DNA of 64,000 bases from a candidate division TA06 bacterium 32_111. GTDB taxonomy: Bacteria; Hydrothermota; 32-111. This document shows, piece after piece, positions 35,438 through 44,196 of this stretch. Location: contig LGFX01000008.1 of the NCBI GenBank assembly GCA_001508335.1, forward strand, positions 1-64,000, written 5' to 3'. The notes under the pieces are model-generated. The model saw only the letters and a list, made by a program, of their open reading frames with translations, was not told the origin of the DNA and did not search any database. Each line of letters opens with the position of its first letter. The stretch's first letter is position 1. The translations under genes and the position numbers were made by a program.

Positions 35438-36118
35438 TTACTTTTTATTTACGAGGAAATGTGACTCAGATGTGAGACTTACTTTGTTTATAGAATCAAT
35501 AACAATCTCTGTTGAAACTATAAGATTGTAAACATAGCCCGCTTCAAGTTCTTTCCCAGTATATGTTATCTGTGTATCAGCACTCTCTATGTTCCAGACA
35601 AGATCATTTTTGTAATTTAACAATGCAACATTATATTTTTCAGCACCGTTAACTTTGTTGAAATAGATTGTAATGTTCTTTGTTGAAACAGCTGTATCTT
35701 TTGTTGAAGGTGAATAAATTGTTAATTCTGGAATTTCAATAGAATATTTATTAATAAGGTTTTTATCTATTGAAACTTTATAGAAATATTTACCAGCGTT
35801 AGCAATTTGATCTCTGAAGTTATCAGTCTTTTGAAGCTGATATGATATTGGCTGCTGGTAAGCTGAATCTGCGCCTTCAGCTTTTTCAATTATGATGTTG
35901 GTGTCTTTTGGTTCTTTTTTAAGATCCCAATAAAGTGTTACTTCACCCGTAGTGTAGGTTGTGTCACCTAAAGTAACATTATTTATATCCTTGAACTTAA
36001 CCTTTTTTAAAAAAGAAACAGAGTATTTGTAATTACCTTCAATTTTTACTTCCTGTTTTGTACAGGATATTGCAAATATTGTAAGGATAACGATTAAGAA
36101 AATATAAAGTTTCTTCAT
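35438..36118 (-). CDS. Lipoprotein with fibronectin III-like fold
   Basis: A 226-residue lipoprotein; lipobox TIFAISC gives a lipidated cysteine near residue 19. The mature protein is beta-rich: GEVTLYWDLKKE, then TKNITIYFNKVNGAEKYNV, ADTQITYTG and GYVYNLIVSTE resemble the strands of one or two Fn3-like domains. The function is not recognised. It is monocistronic with its own promoter, an AGGAGGT site (36132-36126) and terminator. Confidence 0.68.
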   Translation of the reverse strand: MKKLYIFLIVILTIFAISCTKQEVKIEGNYKYSVSFLKKVKFKDINNVTLGDTTYTTGEVTLYWDLKKEPKDTNIIIEKAEGADSAYQQPISYQLQKTDNFRDQIANAGKYFYKVSIDKNLINKYSIEIPELTIYSPSTKDTAVSTKNITIYFNKVNGAEKYNVALLNYKNDLVWNIESADTQITYTGKELEAGYVYNLIVSTEIVIDSINKVSLTSESHFLVNKK

Positions 36119-36150
36119 TTTTTATACCTCCTGAAATTTTAGTTTTTCGA

Positions 36151-36178
36151 ATTATATGTTTAAAAGTTTAAAAGTCAA
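36151..36178 (-). promoter_or_regulatory. Promoter of the Fn3-like lipoprotein
   Basis: On the minus strand: TTGACT (36178-36173), 16 bp, TATAAT (36156-36151), followed by a leader with AGGAGGT before the ATG at 36118. Confidence 0.78.
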
Positions 36179-36238
36179 TACCATGGTTTTTTAGGTTTGG
36201 AAATGTTTTAAAATTTATTTTACAAAAAATATTTCATA

Positions 36239-36266
36239 TTGAAAAATAAATTTTAGTAGATATAAT
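36239..36266 (+). promoter_or_regulatory. Promoter of the iron alcohol dehydrogenase
   Basis: TTGAAA (36239-36244), 16 bp, TATAAT (36261-36266). A 15-nt leader holds AAGGAG before the ATG at 36288. Confidence 0.75.
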
Positions 36267-36287
36267 CAAAATTAAAAAGGAGAAAAA

Positions 36288-37439
36288 ATGAACAATTTTA
36301 TCTTTTATAACCCTGTAAAAATTGTTTTTGGAGAAGATAAGTTTTATAATACTTCGGAATATTTAAAAATTTTAGGGAAAAAACATCTAATAATTATTGG
36401 GAAAGGCTCTGTTAAAAAGTATGGACTTTTAGAAAAACTTGAAAGTATGATAAAAGAGAATGGATCAAGTTATATTATTCTTGAGGGTGTTAAACCAAAT
36501 CCAGTTATAGAAAAAGTCAGAGAGGGTATAGAAATTGCTAAAAAGGAGAATGTCGATTCTATAGTCACATTAGGTGGTGGAAGTGTTATAGATACTGGAA
36601 AAGCTATAGCTGCAGGATATTTTTATAATGGTGATCCTTGGGATCTTTTTTCAAAGGATATTAAAATTGAAAACGCTTTACCTTTGATGGTTATTCTTAC
36701 AGTTTCTGCTACCGGAAGTGAATTCAATCCAATCTCTGTAATACAGAACGATGCTTTAAAACATAAGATACGGATTCAAGGTGAAAAGCTTTTTCCCAAA
36801 TTTTCAATCCTTGATCCAAAATTAACCGTTACACTTCCAAAAGATTACACCGCTTTTGCATCAGTTGATATAATATCTCATGTTCTTGAAGGGTATTTCA
36901 CATCCGATGATGATAATACTCCTATTCAGGATGGTTTCACAGAAACAATTGTAAAAAGTGTTATAAATTCAACATTCAAAGTTTTAAATGACCCTGAAAA
37001 TGTAAAAGAGAGGGCAAACATAATGTGGGCTGCAGCTCTTGGTCTTAGTGGTATTACAACTGCAGGTATCGGTAAATTTAAATTTGAAAACCATCTTATA
37101 GAACATGCTCTCAGTGCCCTTTTTGATATTCCACATGGCGCTGGCCTTTCTATAGTGATTCCAGCATGGATGAAAGTTAACAGTGAAAAATATTCAAGAA
37201 AATTTTACCTTTTTGGGAAGAATGTTTTTGGGATAGATGGTGATAAAAATTATGTAGTTAAGAAAAGCATAGAAGAACTTGAAAAATTTTTTGATGACAT
37301 AAAATCTCCAACAAGGTTGTCATTCTATGGGATAAAAGATTATGAGGAGATAAAAAAGAATGTTATAGAATGTGCACCAACAAGAAACCTTAAAATAGAT
37401 TACGATTATATTTCAAAAATAATTGAACTTATGAAGTAA
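36288..37439 (+). CDS. Iron-containing alcohol dehydrogenase
   Basis: A group III, NAD(P)-dependent alcohol dehydrogenase of 383 residues, of the butanol dehydrogenase/YqhD branch. The dinucleotide site is GGGSVIDTGKAIA at about 97-109. Metal ligands appear in FASVDIISHVLEGYF (D and H) and in ENHLIEHALSALFDIPHGAG (two H). TVSATGSEFNP is the other family signature. The substrate is unknown; fermentation alcohols or aldehyde detoxification are both possible. It has its own promoter and its tail overlaps the convergent NifU-like gene by 11 bp. Confidence 0.92.
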   Translation: MNNFIFYNPVKIVFGEDKFYNTSEYLKILGKKHLIIIGKGSVKKYGLLEKLESMIKENGSSYIILEGVKPNPVIEKVREGIEIAKKENVDSIVTLGGGSVIDTGKAIAAGYFYNGDPWDLFSKDIKIENALPLMVILTVSATGSEFNPISVIQNDALKHKIRIQGEKLFPKFSILDPKLTVTLPKDYTAFASVDIISHVLEGYFTSDDDNTPIQDGFTETIVKSVINSTFKVLNDPENVKERANIMWAAALGLSGITTAGIGKFKFENHLIEHALSALFDIPHGAGLSIVIPAWMKVNSEKYSRKFYLFGKNVFGIDGDKNYVVKKSIEELEKFFDDIKSPTRLSFYGIKDYEEIKKNVIECAPTRNLKIDYDYISKIIELMK

Positions 37440-37812
37440 CCTTTTCCTGAACTATTTTAAGAATTGTTTCGAAATGGAACCTCATATCATCATCCATTTC
37501 TGTCCCCAATTCTCTAACAAATCTTTTATATATTTCATCGTTGTCCAATCTTATATCTTTCAATTTGAGCCCTTTTAATATTTTACTAAGAATATTGATT
37601 GTTATGTACGCATAAGGGTCACAGGGACCACATTTACCAGAGATATCTTTTATAATCCCATTTTCGTTTAAAATATAGAAAGAGATAACATCTTTAAATT
37701 TAGATGAAGTATCACAAACTGAACCTTCAATAGAAATGTTGAATTTATCAATAATTTTATGCTGTTCTTTCTGAATTTTTATCAGAAATTTTTTTATTTC
37801 TTCCTTTTTCAT
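37429..37812 (-). CDS. NifU/IscU-like Fe-S scaffold-type protein
   Basis: A 127-residue protein. Three conserved cysteines match the IscU/NifU N-terminal fold: one in SVCDTSS, two in GKCGPCDPYAY, followed by the helix ITINILSKILKGLKLKDI, which corresponds to the family's A-x-x-S...GK segment. It is preceded by a cysteine desulfurase with an ATGA overlap, which supports a role in Fe-S or sulfur transfer. An upstream in-frame ATG at 37824 is also possible. Divergence from standard IscU is considerable, so the role is inferred. Confidence 0.65.
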   Translation of the reverse strand: MKKEEIKKFLIKIQKEQHKIIDKFNISIEGSVCDTSSKFKDVISFYILNENGIIKDISGKCGPCDPYAYITINILSKILKGLKLKDIRLDNDEIYKRFVRELGTEMDDDMRFHFETILKIVQEKVTS

Positions 37813-39071
37813 AAAGTTGGCCATCCTTTGAGAGATTTAAGAATGCTTTTTATACTCTTTTCGAGTTTCTCAAGGTCATCTTCATCGTTGTAGAACCCAA
37901 AAGATGCTCTTATTGCTGGATAATGCAAAGGGTTTATTTCTCCTTTCCTTTCCCTGTTATCGAAATATGGATTTACACAGAAAAATCCAGTTCTTAAAAG
38001 AATTCCATATTTTCTGTCAAATTTTTCACCAATAGTTTCTTCATCCTCTGAAAATCTTGTGAATTTCTTTATAAAAAAAGTTGTTATTCCTTTGACATTC
38101 CTATCGTCAGTATCTCCAATTATCTTTATCTCTTCATAGTTTTTTAGAAATTTTCTAAAAAGGTTGTTTAGATAGTTAACCCTTTTTTCTATATTTTCAT
38201 AACCTATCTTTTCAACGAAATCAACTATTGATGAAACACTGTAAATTGCTGAAAAATTGGCAAGACCTGCTTCATATCTATATGGGTATGTTCTATACTC
38301 TGGATCCTTTAAGATGAAGGTGTTTTTGATAGTATCACCACCTACATTGTAAAGATCTATTTTATCGAAAAGATCATTTTTTACATACAGAACACCAAGT
38401 CCAGTTGGACCATAAATTTTGTGTATAGAAAAAGCCATAAAATCGATACTGTTTTCAACAACATCAACCTTTGTATGTGGAACCGATTGGGCTGCATCGA
38501 TAAAGATGTATGCCCCGTATTTGTGAGATAAATCAGCTATTTTTTTTATTGGATTCTCAATACCGTCAAGATTTGATACATGAACTGTTGAAACTAAAAT
38601 AACGTCACCTTTTTTAAGTTGATCTTCAAGAATATTTAAATTGAATGTATTATCTCTGTTTGAATCTAAAATTGTTAACTCTATTATTCCCTTTTTTGAT
38701 AGTTCTTTCCATACGCAATGGTTTGAATTATGTTCTTTTTCGGTAATTATGACTCTTCTCCTATCTTTTTCATATTTGAAGGATCTTGCAAAGAGGTTTA
38801 TAGATTCGGTTGTATTTCTTGTCCACACAATTTCCCTTTTACTTTTAGCGTTTATAAGTTTTGAAATTTTTTCTCTTGAGATGTCAAGTCTTTCTTCAAG
38901 TTCTTTTGACAACCTGTAAGTGGATCTGCCTGCACAAATAGAATATTTTAAATAATATTCATTGATACTTTCTATCAACTTGTAAGGCTTTAATCCCATA
39001 CATGCGGAATCGAGATAAACCTTTTTTGGGTTGTATTTAAAAAAAGGAAAATATTTCTTATAATCTTTCAT
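37809..39071 (-). CDS. Cysteine desulfurase-like class V aminotransferase (SufS/Csd type)
   Basis: A PLP enzyme of 420 residues. VYLDSACMGLKP at the start, WTRNTTESINLFA, TEKEHNSNHCVWK, DAAQSVPHTKVDV and SIHKIYGPTGLGVLYV (PLP lysine in H-K) are typical of SufS/Csd. A cysteine in RTGFFCVNP is at the position of the persulfide-forming residue. The true start is ATG 39071; a longer open frame to 39380 overlaps ppdK and adds no homology. The promoter suggests a leaderless mRNA. With the NifU-like gene it may form a two-gene Fe-S module. Confidence 0.88.
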   Translation of the reverse strand: MKDYKKYFPFFKYNPKKVYLDSACMGLKPYKLIESINEYYLKYSICAGRSTYRLSKELEERLDISREKISKLINAKSKREIVWTRNTTESINLFARSFKYEKDRRRVIITEKEHNSNHCVWKELSKKGIIELTILDSNRDNTFNLNILEDQLKKGDVILVSTVHVSNLDGIENPIKKIADLSHKYGAYIFIDAAQSVPHTKVDVVENSIDFMAFSIHKIYGPTGLGVLYVKNDLFDKIDLYNVGGDTIKNTFILKDPEYRTYPYRYEAGLANFSAIYSVSSIVDFVEKIGYENIEKRVNYLNNLFRKFLKNYEEIKIIGDTDDRNVKGITTFFIKKFTRFSEDEETIGEKFDRKYGILLRTGFFCVNPYFDNRERKGEINPLHYPAIRASFGFYNDEDDLEKLEKSIKSILKSLKGWPTL

Positions 39072-39078
39072 TAAAAAT

Positions 39079-39106
39079 ATACTATAGATTTTAACTCTCT
39101 TGTCAA
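39079..39106 (-). promoter_or_regulatory. Promoter of the cysteine desulfurase; predicted leaderless start
   Basis: On the minus strand: TTGACA (39106-39101), 16 bp, TAGTAT (39084-39079), seven bases, then ATG at 39071. There is no Shine-Dalgarno sequence. Confidence 0.7.
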
Positions 39107-39114
39107 TAAAATAC

Positions 39115-39142
39115 TTGATTTTATTCGAATTTATAATAAAAT
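39115..39142 (+). promoter_or_regulatory. Probable ppdK promoter
   Basis: TTGATT (39115-39120), 16 bp, TAAAAT (39137-39142). A TATAAT at 39132-39137 is present but has no -35 at normal distance. The leader carries AGGAGGT at 39169-39175. Confidence 0.5.
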
Positions 39143-39182
39143 AAAAATCTTGAAAAATTTTCAAAATCAGGAGGTTAAAAAG

Positions 39183-41840
39183 ATGGAAAAGATGATTTAC
39201 TTCTTTGGTAAAGGAGTTACAGAGGGAAATGCATCCATGAAGATGCTTTTGGGAGGAAAAGGTGCTAACCTTGCCGAAATGGCATCCTTGGGATTGCCTG
39301 TTCCCCCTGGATTTACAATAACTACTGAAGTTTGTGCCTATTTCACAAAAAGTGGTGGTAAATATCCAGAAGGACTTCAAAATGATGTTGAAAAGAATCT
39401 AGTAAAATTAGAGGATATTTTGGGCAAAAAATTTGGAGATAGGAACAACCCTTTACTAGTTTCCGTAAGATCTGGAGCTCCTGCCTCTATGCCAGGTATG
39501 ATGGATACGATTTTAAACCTAGGCCTTAACGAGACAACAGTTTTGGGACTTGCAGAATCAACTAACAATGAGAGATTTGCATACGATGCTTTCAGAAGAT
39601 TTATTCAGATGTACGCAAATGTCGTTTTACATGTAGAGCATAAACTTTTTGAAGAGGTGTTGAACACTGTAAAACATGAGAAAAATGTTACTTTGGATGT
39701 TGATCTCGATGTTAACGATCTGAAGAAAATTGTTAAACTCTATAAGGAACTTGTGAAAAAGGAAACAAAAAAAGATTTCCCTGATGATGTTAGGACACAA
39801 CTCTGGGGAGCTATAGAGGCTGTTTTCAAATCATGGAACAATGAAAGAGCTATAGAGTACAGAAAAATTGAGAAGATCCCAGAAGACTGGGGAACAGCTG
39901 TTAATGTTCAATCAATGGTCTTTGGAAACATGGGAAACGATTCAGCTACTGGGGTTGCATTTACAAGGAATCCATCTACAGGTGAAAATTACTTTTATGG
40001 AGAGTATCTTGTAAATGCTCAAGGCGAGGATGTGGTTGCAGGTATAAGAACTCCCCAACCTATAAATAAAAATTCGAAAACTGATGATTCTCAAAAAACA
40101 CTGGAAGAGTTGATGCCGGAACTTTACAAAGAACTTGAAAGTTATAGAAACCTTCTTGAAAGACATTATAAAGATATGCAGGATATGGAGTTTACGATCG
40201 AAAAGGGAAAACTCTGGATGTTACAAACAAGAAATGGAAAGAGAACTCCTCAGGCAGCAATAAAAATAGCCATCAATCTCTATGAGGAAGGAATAATCGA
40301 TAAAAAGACAGCTGTTTTAAGAGTTTCTCCAAAAGATGTTGATGGAATGTTGCATCCTATGATAGATCCAAAAGCTGAATTGAACGTTCTATCAAAAGGT
40401 TTACCAGCATCTCCAGGTGCTGCAAGTGGGAGGATAGTCTTTTCTGCTAAGGAAGCTGTTGAAAAGAAAAAGAACGAAAAGGAACTTATCCTTGTCAGAG
40501 AGGAAACTTCACCCGAAGATATAGTTGGAATGAACATTTGTAGTGGGATTCTTACAGCGAGAGGTGGAATGACTTCACATGCCGCAGTTGTTGCGAGAGG
40601 TCTTGGAAAACCTTGTGTCGTTGGTTGTTCAGATATTGAAATAGATCTTGAAAAAAGAATAATGAAGATCAAAGATAAAGTTTTAAAGGATGGAGATTAT
40701 ATAACTATTGATGGTTCAACTGGAAGGGTTATAGAAGGTAATGTCAACAAAGTTAAACCAGAACTAAAAAATGAATTTGAAACTTTGATGAAACTAACAG
40801 ATGAGTTCAAAAGGCTGCAAATAAGAGCAAACGCTGATACGCCTTCTGATGCTCAAACTGCAAGAAATTTTGGAGCGAAAGGAATAGGACTTTGTAGGAC
40901 AGAACATATGTTTTTTGGAGAGGATAGGATTGAAGCGATGCGGCAGATGATACTTTCTTCAACTACCGAAGAGAGAAAAAAAGCTCTTGAAAAAATATTG
41001 CCAATGCAAAGGGAAGATTTTGTAGGCATTTTCAGAGCAATGGATGGTTATCCTGTAGTTATAAGAACTCTTGATCCACCATTACATGAATTCTTACCAA
41101 AGGAAGAATCACAGATAAAAATTCTTGCATCCAAGATGGGAATATCAGTTGATATACTTGAGCAGAAAATTGAGAGCTTGAAGGAAGCCAACCCTATGCT
41201 CGGTCATAGAGGTTGCAGATTGGGGATAACATATCCTGAGATAACTGAGATGCAGACAAGGGCAATAATAGAAGCAGCATGTATAGTTACAAAGGAAGGT
41301 AAAAAGGTTATTCCAGAAATAATGATACCTCTTGTTGGTAATGTTAAAGAGTTACAGTTACAGAAAGAGGTTGTTGTTACAACCATGAAAAAAGTTTTTG
41401 AAGAGTACAAGATGGAATTGAAAGTATTAATAGGAACAATGATTGAATTACCAAGGGCTGCTCTAACTGCATTTGAAATCGCCAAAGAGGCTGATTTCTT
41501 CTCATTCGGTACCAACGATTTGACACAGACAACCTTAGGTTTTTCGAGGGATGATGTTGGACCTATTTTGAAAACATACATAGAGGATAAAAAGATTTTA
41601 AAGGACGATCCTTTCCAGACTCTCGATCAGGTTGGTGTTGGAAGATTGATAAAAATCGCTATAGAGGATGCAAAGAAGGTAAATCAGAATATTGAACTCG
41701 GTATTTGTGGAGAACATGGTGGAGATCCTGCATCTATAGATTTCTTCAACAAGAATGGTTTCGATTATGTTTCCTGTTCACCTTTCAGAGTTCCAATTGC
41801 AAGACTCGCAGCAGCACAGAGCGAATTAAAAAAAGAGTAA
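39183..41840 (+). CDS. ppdK: Pyruvate, phosphate dikinase
   Basis: It interconverts pyruvate, ATP and phosphate with PEP, AMP and PPi. The 885-residue protein has the ATP-grasp domain at about 1-340 (GGKGANLAEMASLGLPVPPG, SVRSGAPASMPGMMDT), the phosphohistidine domain (ILTARGGMTSHAAVVARGLG) and the C-terminal PEP/pyruvate barrel (GLCRTEHMFF, GTNDLTQTTLG and ELGICGEHGGDP). ATG 39183 follows AGGAGGT and replaces an upstream TTG at 39150. It may run in the glycolytic direction in an anaerobe. serS follows nine bases on. Confidence 0.96.
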   Translation: MEKMIYFFGKGVTEGNASMKMLLGGKGANLAEMASLGLPVPPGFTITTEVCAYFTKSGGKYPEGLQNDVEKNLVKLEDILGKKFGDRNNPLLVSVRSGAPASMPGMMDTILNLGLNETTVLGLAESTNNERFAYDAFRRFIQMYANVVLHVEHKLFEEVLNTVKHEKNVTLDVDLDVNDLKKIVKLYKELVKKETKKDFPDDVRTQLWGAIEAVFKSWNNERAIEYRKIEKIPEDWGTAVNVQSMVFGNMGNDSATGVAFTRNPSTGENYFYGEYLVNAQGEDVVAGIRTPQPINKNSKTDDSQKTLEELMPELYKELESYRNLLERHYKDMQDMEFTIEKGKLWMLQTRNGKRTPQAAIKIAINLYEEGIIDKKTAVLRVSPKDVDGMLHPMIDPKAELNVLSKGLPASPGAASGRIVFSAKEAVEKKKNEKELILVREETSPEDIVGMNICSGILTARGGMTSHAAVVARGLGKPCVVGCSDIEIDLEKRIMKIKDKVLKDGDYITIDGSTGRVIEGNVNKVKPELKNEFETLMKLTDEFKRLQIRANADTPSDAQTARNFGAKGIGLCRTEHMFFGEDRIEAMRQMILSSTTEERKKALEKILPMQREDFVGIFRAMDGYPVVIRTLDPPLHEFLPKEESQIKILASKMGISVDILEQKIESLKEANPMLGHRGCRLGITYPEITEMQTRAIIEAACIVTKEGKKVIPEIMIPLVGNVKELQLQKEVVVTTMKKVFEEYKMELKVLIGTMIELPRAALTAFEIAKEADFFSFGTNDLTQTTLGFSRDDVGPILKTYIEDKKILKDDPFQTLDQVGVGRLIKIAIEDAKKVNQNIELGICGEHGGDPASIDFFNKNGFDYVSCSPFRVPIARLAAAQSELKKE

Positions 41841-41849
41841 GGAGAAAAT

Positions 41850-43040
41850 ATGCTGGATAGGGAGTTTATAGTATCAAACAGGGAACTTGTTGAAAAAAGT
41901 GCAACAGCAAAAAAATGTAAAGTAAATTTTGAGCACCTTTTTAAGGTTATAAACAGGAGAAAAGAATTGATAAACTCATTAAACTCCCTTAGAGAAGAAA
42001 AGAATAAAAATAGTTCACAGGTTTCAAAAACAAGAAAAGATGGAGGGGATATAAGTCCCCTCCTTGAAAAAGGTAAAGAGATTTCAAACAAGATAAAAGA
42101 AGAGGAGGAAGAGTTAAAAAGGATCGAGGAAGAGGAATTTAACCTTTTGAAATGGATTCCAAATATTCTTGATGAAGAGGTTCCTTCAGGTGAAAATTCA
42201 AATTTTAAAATCGTTAAAGAGTTTGGGAAATTTGAAGAAAAAAAATTATCATATTTTGAAATAATCAAATCTGATGAAGGAATAGATTTTAAAAGGGGAG
42301 CAAAGATCTCAGGGTCCCATTTCCCTCTCTATTTGGGTAAAGCAGCATATCTTGAAAGGGTTCTTGTCAATTTTATGCTTGATCTTCATATCGTTAAACA
42401 TAACTATAAGGAGATCTTTCCGCCTTTTCTAGTTAACTATGACTCTCTTTTCTCTACAGGACAGTTACCAAAACTTGAAGAGGATATGTACAGGTTAAAA
42501 GATGATGATCTGTTTTTGATACCAACCGCAGAAGTTCCCGTAACGAACATTTTTAGAGATGAAATACTTAATGAAAATGAATTACCCAAAAAATTCGTTG
42601 CTTACTCAGCCTGTTTTAGAAGGGAAGCAGGTTCATATGGAAAGGATACAAAAGGTCTAAAAAGGTTACATCAGTTCAATAAAGTTGAACTAGTTAGATT
42701 TACGAAACCTGAAGAGTCAAAAAAAGCACATCTTGAGATGCTTGAAGAAGCACAAAGGGTACTTGTTTTACTTGGTTTATCTTATAGGGTTATACTTTTA
42801 CCTGATTTTGATACATCCTTCTCATCATCGAAAACTTACGACATTGAGGTTTGGGCTGAAGGTTCAAAGGAGTTTTTAGAAGTTTCATCTGTAAGCAATT
42901 TTCTTGATTTTCAGGCAAGAAGAGGTAAGATAAGGTATAAGAGTAGAGAAGGAAAAAATCTCTTTATACATAAAAAGAAATTTATTTTTTCCCCTAATTT
43001 TTGTTTTTTTAATTACAGGATGTGCAAAAAAAAATTTTAA
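41850..43040 (+). pseudogene. serS: Seryl-tRNA synthetase, 3' end lost (no motif 3)
   Basis: The ORF encodes 396 residues, of which about 1-373 are true SerRS. These include the N-terminal coiled-coil arm, motif 1 (EIFPPFLVNYDSLFSTGQLP), motif 2 (CFRREAGSYGKDTKGLKRLH then QFNKVELVRF) and EVSSVSNFLDFQARR. SerRS then normally continues HTLNGS...R...LENYQ (motif 3) for about 50 more residues. Here, right after the FIH, the sequence changes to 22 unrelated residues that are the signal peptide of the next gene read out of frame. Motif 3 binds ATP, so this product should be inactive. The start is normal (AAGGAG before ATG). Confidence 0.88.
42042..42063. repeat. GC-rich inverted repeat inside serS
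   Basis: GGAGGGGA, six-base loop, TCCCCTCC: an eight-base-pair perfect stem of mostly G-C pairs in an AT-rich gene, within the coiled-coil arm coding region. No T-run follows. Confidence 0.75.
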
Positions 43041-44196
43041 CGGTTATAGTAAAGATCTGATTGTAAGAATAGCCCTTGAACATAAAGTAAAAGAATCTTT
43101 CATAACCTCAAAATCGAACTTTAAACTTATTACACAAGAGGGAGAAATAGAAATCAAAGGAAACGATACATGTTTTATTTACTCTGGACACAATTATCCT
43201 TTAGCATATATCAATAGGAATAAAAGAATACTTTTAAAATATTACCCTTTGAAATTTGTTCCAACAAAGAAGAATGGATTTCTGATTTATAAAGGGATGG
43301 TTTACAGGGGAGAGATAATTTTTATTAGAGATGTTGATAATTTTATTTTACCTATAAACCGGTTGTATATGGAAGATTATCTAAAAGGTGTTGTTCCAGC
43401 AGAAATAGGAAAACTGGACAAAAAAAGGATAGAGGCACTTAAAGCACAGGCTGTTGCAGCAAGAACTTACGCTTACAGTAGATTAAACAAAAATTATGAT
43501 ATGGGGTACGATCTTGAATCAACTGTTCAGGATCAGGTTTATAGAGGAGTTCTTGTTGAGGATAGTTTGGTTAACATTGCTGTAGAGATGACAAAAGGTG
43601 TTGTAGCTTTCTACAGAGGTGTCCCTATAGATGCCAAATACCATTCAACATGTGGAGGTTATACAAGCGACAATGAGGATGAATGGGGTGGTGCTCCCTT
43701 ACCGTATCTGAGATCTGTTGTGGATGCTCCAAAAAATTGTATTTTTGGATACGGAAAACCTTACTGCTTTCAATCCAAACATTTTAACTGGGGTTACCAA
43801 TTTAAAAAAGAATATTTTTATAAGATGATTTCAAACAATGCCTCAAATATTTTAAAAAAGAACTTAAATATTGTAAAATTTAAAATCAAAAAATATGATA
43901 AACATAAAAGGGTTGTTGAAGTTGAAATTATCGATAAGAGTGGTGAAAAATTTATAGTCAAAGGTCTCAAAATAAGAAAATTGATAACATTTGAGGAACA
44001 TCAGGGAGGATTTTTAAAAAGTAGGATGTTCAATTTTGAAGAAAGGGATGGTAAAATATTTATATATGGAAAGGGTTTTGGACATGGAGTTGGAATGTGT
44101 CAGTATGGAGCGATGGAGATGGCAAGTCAGGGAAAGAGTTATAAAGAGATATTGAAACATTATTACAGGGGGATAGAATTAAAAAAGTTATACTGA
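42970..44196 (+). CDS. spoIID: SpoIID/LytB-type lytic transglycosylase lipoprotein, start codon missing
   Basis: The frame open from 42934 to the TGA at 44194-44196 encodes, from 42970, IKRNLFFPLIFVFLITGC, a lipoprotein signal peptide with lipobox LITGC. A linker follows, then a SpoIID domain: YMEDYLKGVVPAEIGK (catalytic Glu in PAE), IEALKAQAVAARTYAYS, STCGGYTSDNEDEW and GFGHGVGMCQYGA. SpoIID cleaves stem-less glycan. There is no ATG, GTG or TTG before the signal peptide; an ATA stands where ATG is expected, directly at the serS break. A shorter start at ATG 43249 would remove the signal peptide. It overlaps tamA by 19 nt. Confidence 0.82.
   Translation: MKRNLFFPLIFVFLITGCAKKNFNGYSKDLIVRIALEHKVKESFITSKSNFKLITQEGEIEIKGNDTCFIYSGHNYPLAYINRNKRILLKYYPLKFVPTKKNGFLIYKGMVYRGEIIFIRDVDNFILPINRLYMEDYLKGVVPAEIGKLDKKRIEALKAQAVAARTYAYSRLNKNYDMGYDLESTVQDQVYRGVLVEDSLVNIAVEMTKGVVAFYRGVPIDAKYHSTCGGYTSDNEDEWGGAPLPYLRSVVDAPKNCIFGYGKPYCFQSKHFNWGYQFKKEYFYKMISNNASNILKKNLNIVKFKIKKYDKHKRVVEVEIIDKSGEKFIVKGLKIRKLITFEEHQGGFLKSRMFNFEERDGKIFIYGKGFGHGVGMCQYGAMEMASQGKSYKEILKHYYRGIELKKLY

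Noticed and set aside
39150..39182. Upstream TTG start of ppdK
   Set aside because: The AGGAGGT site lies between it and ATG 39183, where the conserved N-terminus begins.
37809..39380. Longer cysteine desulfurase frame beginning at 39380
   Set aside because: The extra N-terminal residues are antisense to ppdK and show no homology; the promoter and conserved start fit ATG 39071.
42970..43040. serS C-terminus as a genuine new domain
   Set aside because: The 22 odd residues are the SpoIID signal peptide in another frame, rich in F and K, with no resemblance to any SerRS tail.
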